Below, one piece after another: positions 6,222 through 7,028 of a stretch of DNA of 7,028 nucleotides. The position numbers and the translations under genes were made by a program. The notes beneath the pieces are model-generated. The model had not been told where the DNA came from. It did no database searches and worked only from the letters and a program-made list of their open reading frames with translations. Position 1 is the first letter of the stretch. Every line of letters starts with the position of its first letter. The DNA is from CAZQAA01 sp964591255 (GTDB lineage: Bacteria; Desulfobacterota; DSM-4660; Desulfatiglandales; Desulfatiglandaceae): assembly GCA_964591255.1 (NCBI GenBank), contig CAZQAA010000214.1, forward strand, positions 1-7,028, written 5' to 3'.

Positions 6222-6380
6222 TTTTTGGATATAATTATCCTCTTTTGATGTTTCATTGTGATATGTTGCAACTTCCCTTTATCTCTTGTTAAAATTAAAT
6301 TTTACCATGGAACGGTATCCAAAAAATGGCATATTATATATGAATTTTTTACGAGAATTGTTGCTTGCAGACTTTTCCGT

Positions 6381-6409
6381 TTGACAGAAAAGATAGACTC
6401 GTATATTAT
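6381..6409 (+). promoter_or_regulatory. Promoter of tRNA-fMet
   Basis: A perfect TTGACA (6381-6386) is followed by exactly 17 bases and TATTAT (6404-6409; 5 of 6 to consensus). Transcription should begin near 6416, only a few bases before the mature tRNA 5' end at 6421. A strong sigma-70-type promoter with a very short leader is what a highly expressed single tRNA gene needs. Confidence 0.85.
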
Positions 6410-6420
6410 TTTAAAAGTGT

Positions 6421-6497
<77 letters not shown>

Positions 6498-6506
6498 AAA
6501 CAAGAT

Positions 6507-6546
6507 AGGGGTTCACCCATGATCGCGGGGTTAACCCTTTTTTCTT
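6507..6546 (+). terminator. Probable intrinsic terminator of tRNA-fMet
   Basis: AGGGGTT (6507-6513) can pair with AACCCTT (6533-6539, one G-U), enclosing a smaller CCC/GGG hairpin (6516-6518 with 6527-6529). A run of six T (6538-6543) and a further TT follow. It starts 9 bases after the tRNA CCA end. The shorter palindrome GGGTTAACCC alone would be too tight a hairpin, so the nested form is preferred. Confidence 0.6.
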
Positions 6547-6603
6547 AACATGATATTAAAATATTAAAGATAAAAAGATATGCTAATGCCCAAGGAGGTG
6601 ACC

Positions 6604-6984
6604 ATGAAAATAGCTTTTCCAACCCAGGAGGAGAGGGGAATGGATAGTCCCTTGTATGGACATTTCGGGTCAGCGCCCAGCTTTATCATTGTTGACGATT
6701 CAAGCGGTTCATTTGAGGTGGTTGTTAATGAGGATGCTCACCATCAACATGGTCAATGCCAGCCCTTGAATGCTATCGGTGGCAAACCGATCAATGCCGT
6801 TGTAGCAGCCGGTATTGGTGCCGGTGCCTTATTTAAGTTGAATTCTGCTGGAATAAAGGTATACCGGGCCATAGATGGAACGGTTAGCGACAACTTGATG
6901 CTTCTTAAATCTGGAAAGCTTCCAGAGATTACCATGGACATGACATGCGCCGGGCATGGTCGCCAGGGAGGATGTGTACATTAA
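6604..6984 (+). CDS. NifX/NifB-family (dinitrogenase iron-molybdenum cofactor biosynthesis-like) protein
   Basis: This 126-residue single-domain protein belongs to the PF02579 family, which includes NifX, NafY, the NifB C-terminal domain, archaeal MTH1175-like proteins and the Desulfovibrio orange-protein subunits. The RNase H-like fold is seen as MKIAFPTQE at the start, a YGHFGSAPSFIIVD segment (18-31), the central NAVVAAGIGAGALFKLNSAGIKVY (64-87) and a C-terminal helix. C52 in HHQHGQC and a Cys/His-rich tail (TCAGHGRQGGC, C115 and C124) suggest metal or cluster binding. Family members outside nif clusters do not prove nitrogen fixation. An upstream in-frame ATG at 6580 would add 8 residues, but AAGGAGGTG (6592-6600) lies 5 bases before the 6604 ATG and fixes that start. 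An FmdB-type gene follows after 16 bases, implying an operon. The exact role is unknown. Confidence 0.88.
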   Translation: MKIAFPTQEERGMDSPLYGHFGSAPSFIIVDDSSGSFEVVVNEDAHHQHGQCQPLNAIGGKPINAVVAAGIGAGALFKLNSAGIKVYRAIDGTVSDNLMLLKSGKLPEITMDMTCAGHGRQGGCVH

Positions 6985-7000
6985 CAAAAGGAGAATAAAA

Positions 7001-7028
7001 ATGCCTTTATTTGAATATCTTTGTCTTG
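7001..7028 (+). CDS. Start of a probable FmdB-type zinc ribbon protein (partial, 3' end outside window)
   Basis: An ATG at 7001 is preceded by AAGGAG (6988-6993) at 7 bases and begins MPLFEYLCL before the window ends. FmdB-family putative regulatory proteins begin M-P-x-[YF]-E-Y-x-C, the Cys being the first ligand of a CxxC zinc ribbon. The second cysteine lies beyond the edge. Spacing of 16 bases from the NifX-like stop suggests one transcript. The family call rests on nine residues. Confidence 0.6.

Larger units (their letters stand above)
6099..6420. other. AT-rich divergent intergenic region between yggS and tRNA-fMet
   Basis: These 322 bases separate the minus-strand yggS start from the plus-strand tRNA. 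They hold the yggS ribosome binding site, long A/T runs (6138-6175), a group of CATCTG/CAGATG repeats (6195-6221), a GTTGCAAC palindrome (6265-6272), and the tRNA promoter at the right end. No protein-coding frame here looks real. Confidence 0.7.

Noticed and set aside
6580..6603. Upstream ATG extension of the NifX-like gene
   Set aside because: The strong AAGGAGGTG lies inside this extension, correctly spaced for the ATG at 6604. The family begins at MKIAF-like sequence.

Overview
This window looks like an ordinary housekeeping stretch of a bacterial chromosome, most likely from an anaerobic member of the Desulfobacterota (the former Deltaproteobacteria). That assignment is inferred from gene content: an LL-diaminopimelate aminotransferase (DapL) lysine route, a short TalC-type transaldolase, a DUF4124-SLT lytic transglycosylase, and a NifX/NifB-like protein followed by an FmdB-type zinc ribbon. 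No marker in the window fixes the species. I see no phage, IS element, CRISPR array or defence locus.

Layout. Positions 1-129 hold the C-terminal tail of a plus-strand gene, probably a CgeB-like glycosyltransferase. Positions 130-427 form a convergent intergenic gap with no confident gene. From 6098 down to 428, eight genes run on the minus strand, in transcription order: yggS-type PLP protein, TtcA-like tRNA thiolase, dapB, dapL, folK, a small membrane-anchored YHS/TRASH-like protein, transaldolase, and a secreted lytic transglycosylase. Spacing is tight in most places: dapB and dapL overlap or lie close, dapL and folK abut with no gap, and transaldolase and transglycosylase are one base apart. 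A 143-base gap between ttcA and dapB, and a shorter one between folK and the YHS-like gene, each hold a plausible promoter, so there may be two or three overlapping transcription units. Positions 6099-6420 are an AT-rich divergent region. It carries a set of inverted repeats on the yggS side and a near-consensus promoter for the initiator tRNA on the other side. The tRNA-fMet at 6421-6497 has its own promoter and a probable terminator. After it, a plus-strand pair begins: a NifX-like protein, then an FmdB-type zinc ribbon cut off by the window end.

How the genes fit together. DapB makes tetrahydrodipicolinate and DapL converts it in one step to LL-2,6-diaminopimelate, for lysine and peptidoglycan. 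FolK serves folate synthesis, transaldolase the non-oxidative pentose phosphate pathway, and the SLT enzyme cell-wall turnover. YggS maintains PLP, the cofactor DapL needs. The TtcA-like enzyme modifies tRNA. I find no convincing new multi-gene system. The items most worth a second look are the uncharacterised YHS-like membrane protein, the overlapping inverted repeats upstream of yggS, and the NifX-like/FmdB pair.
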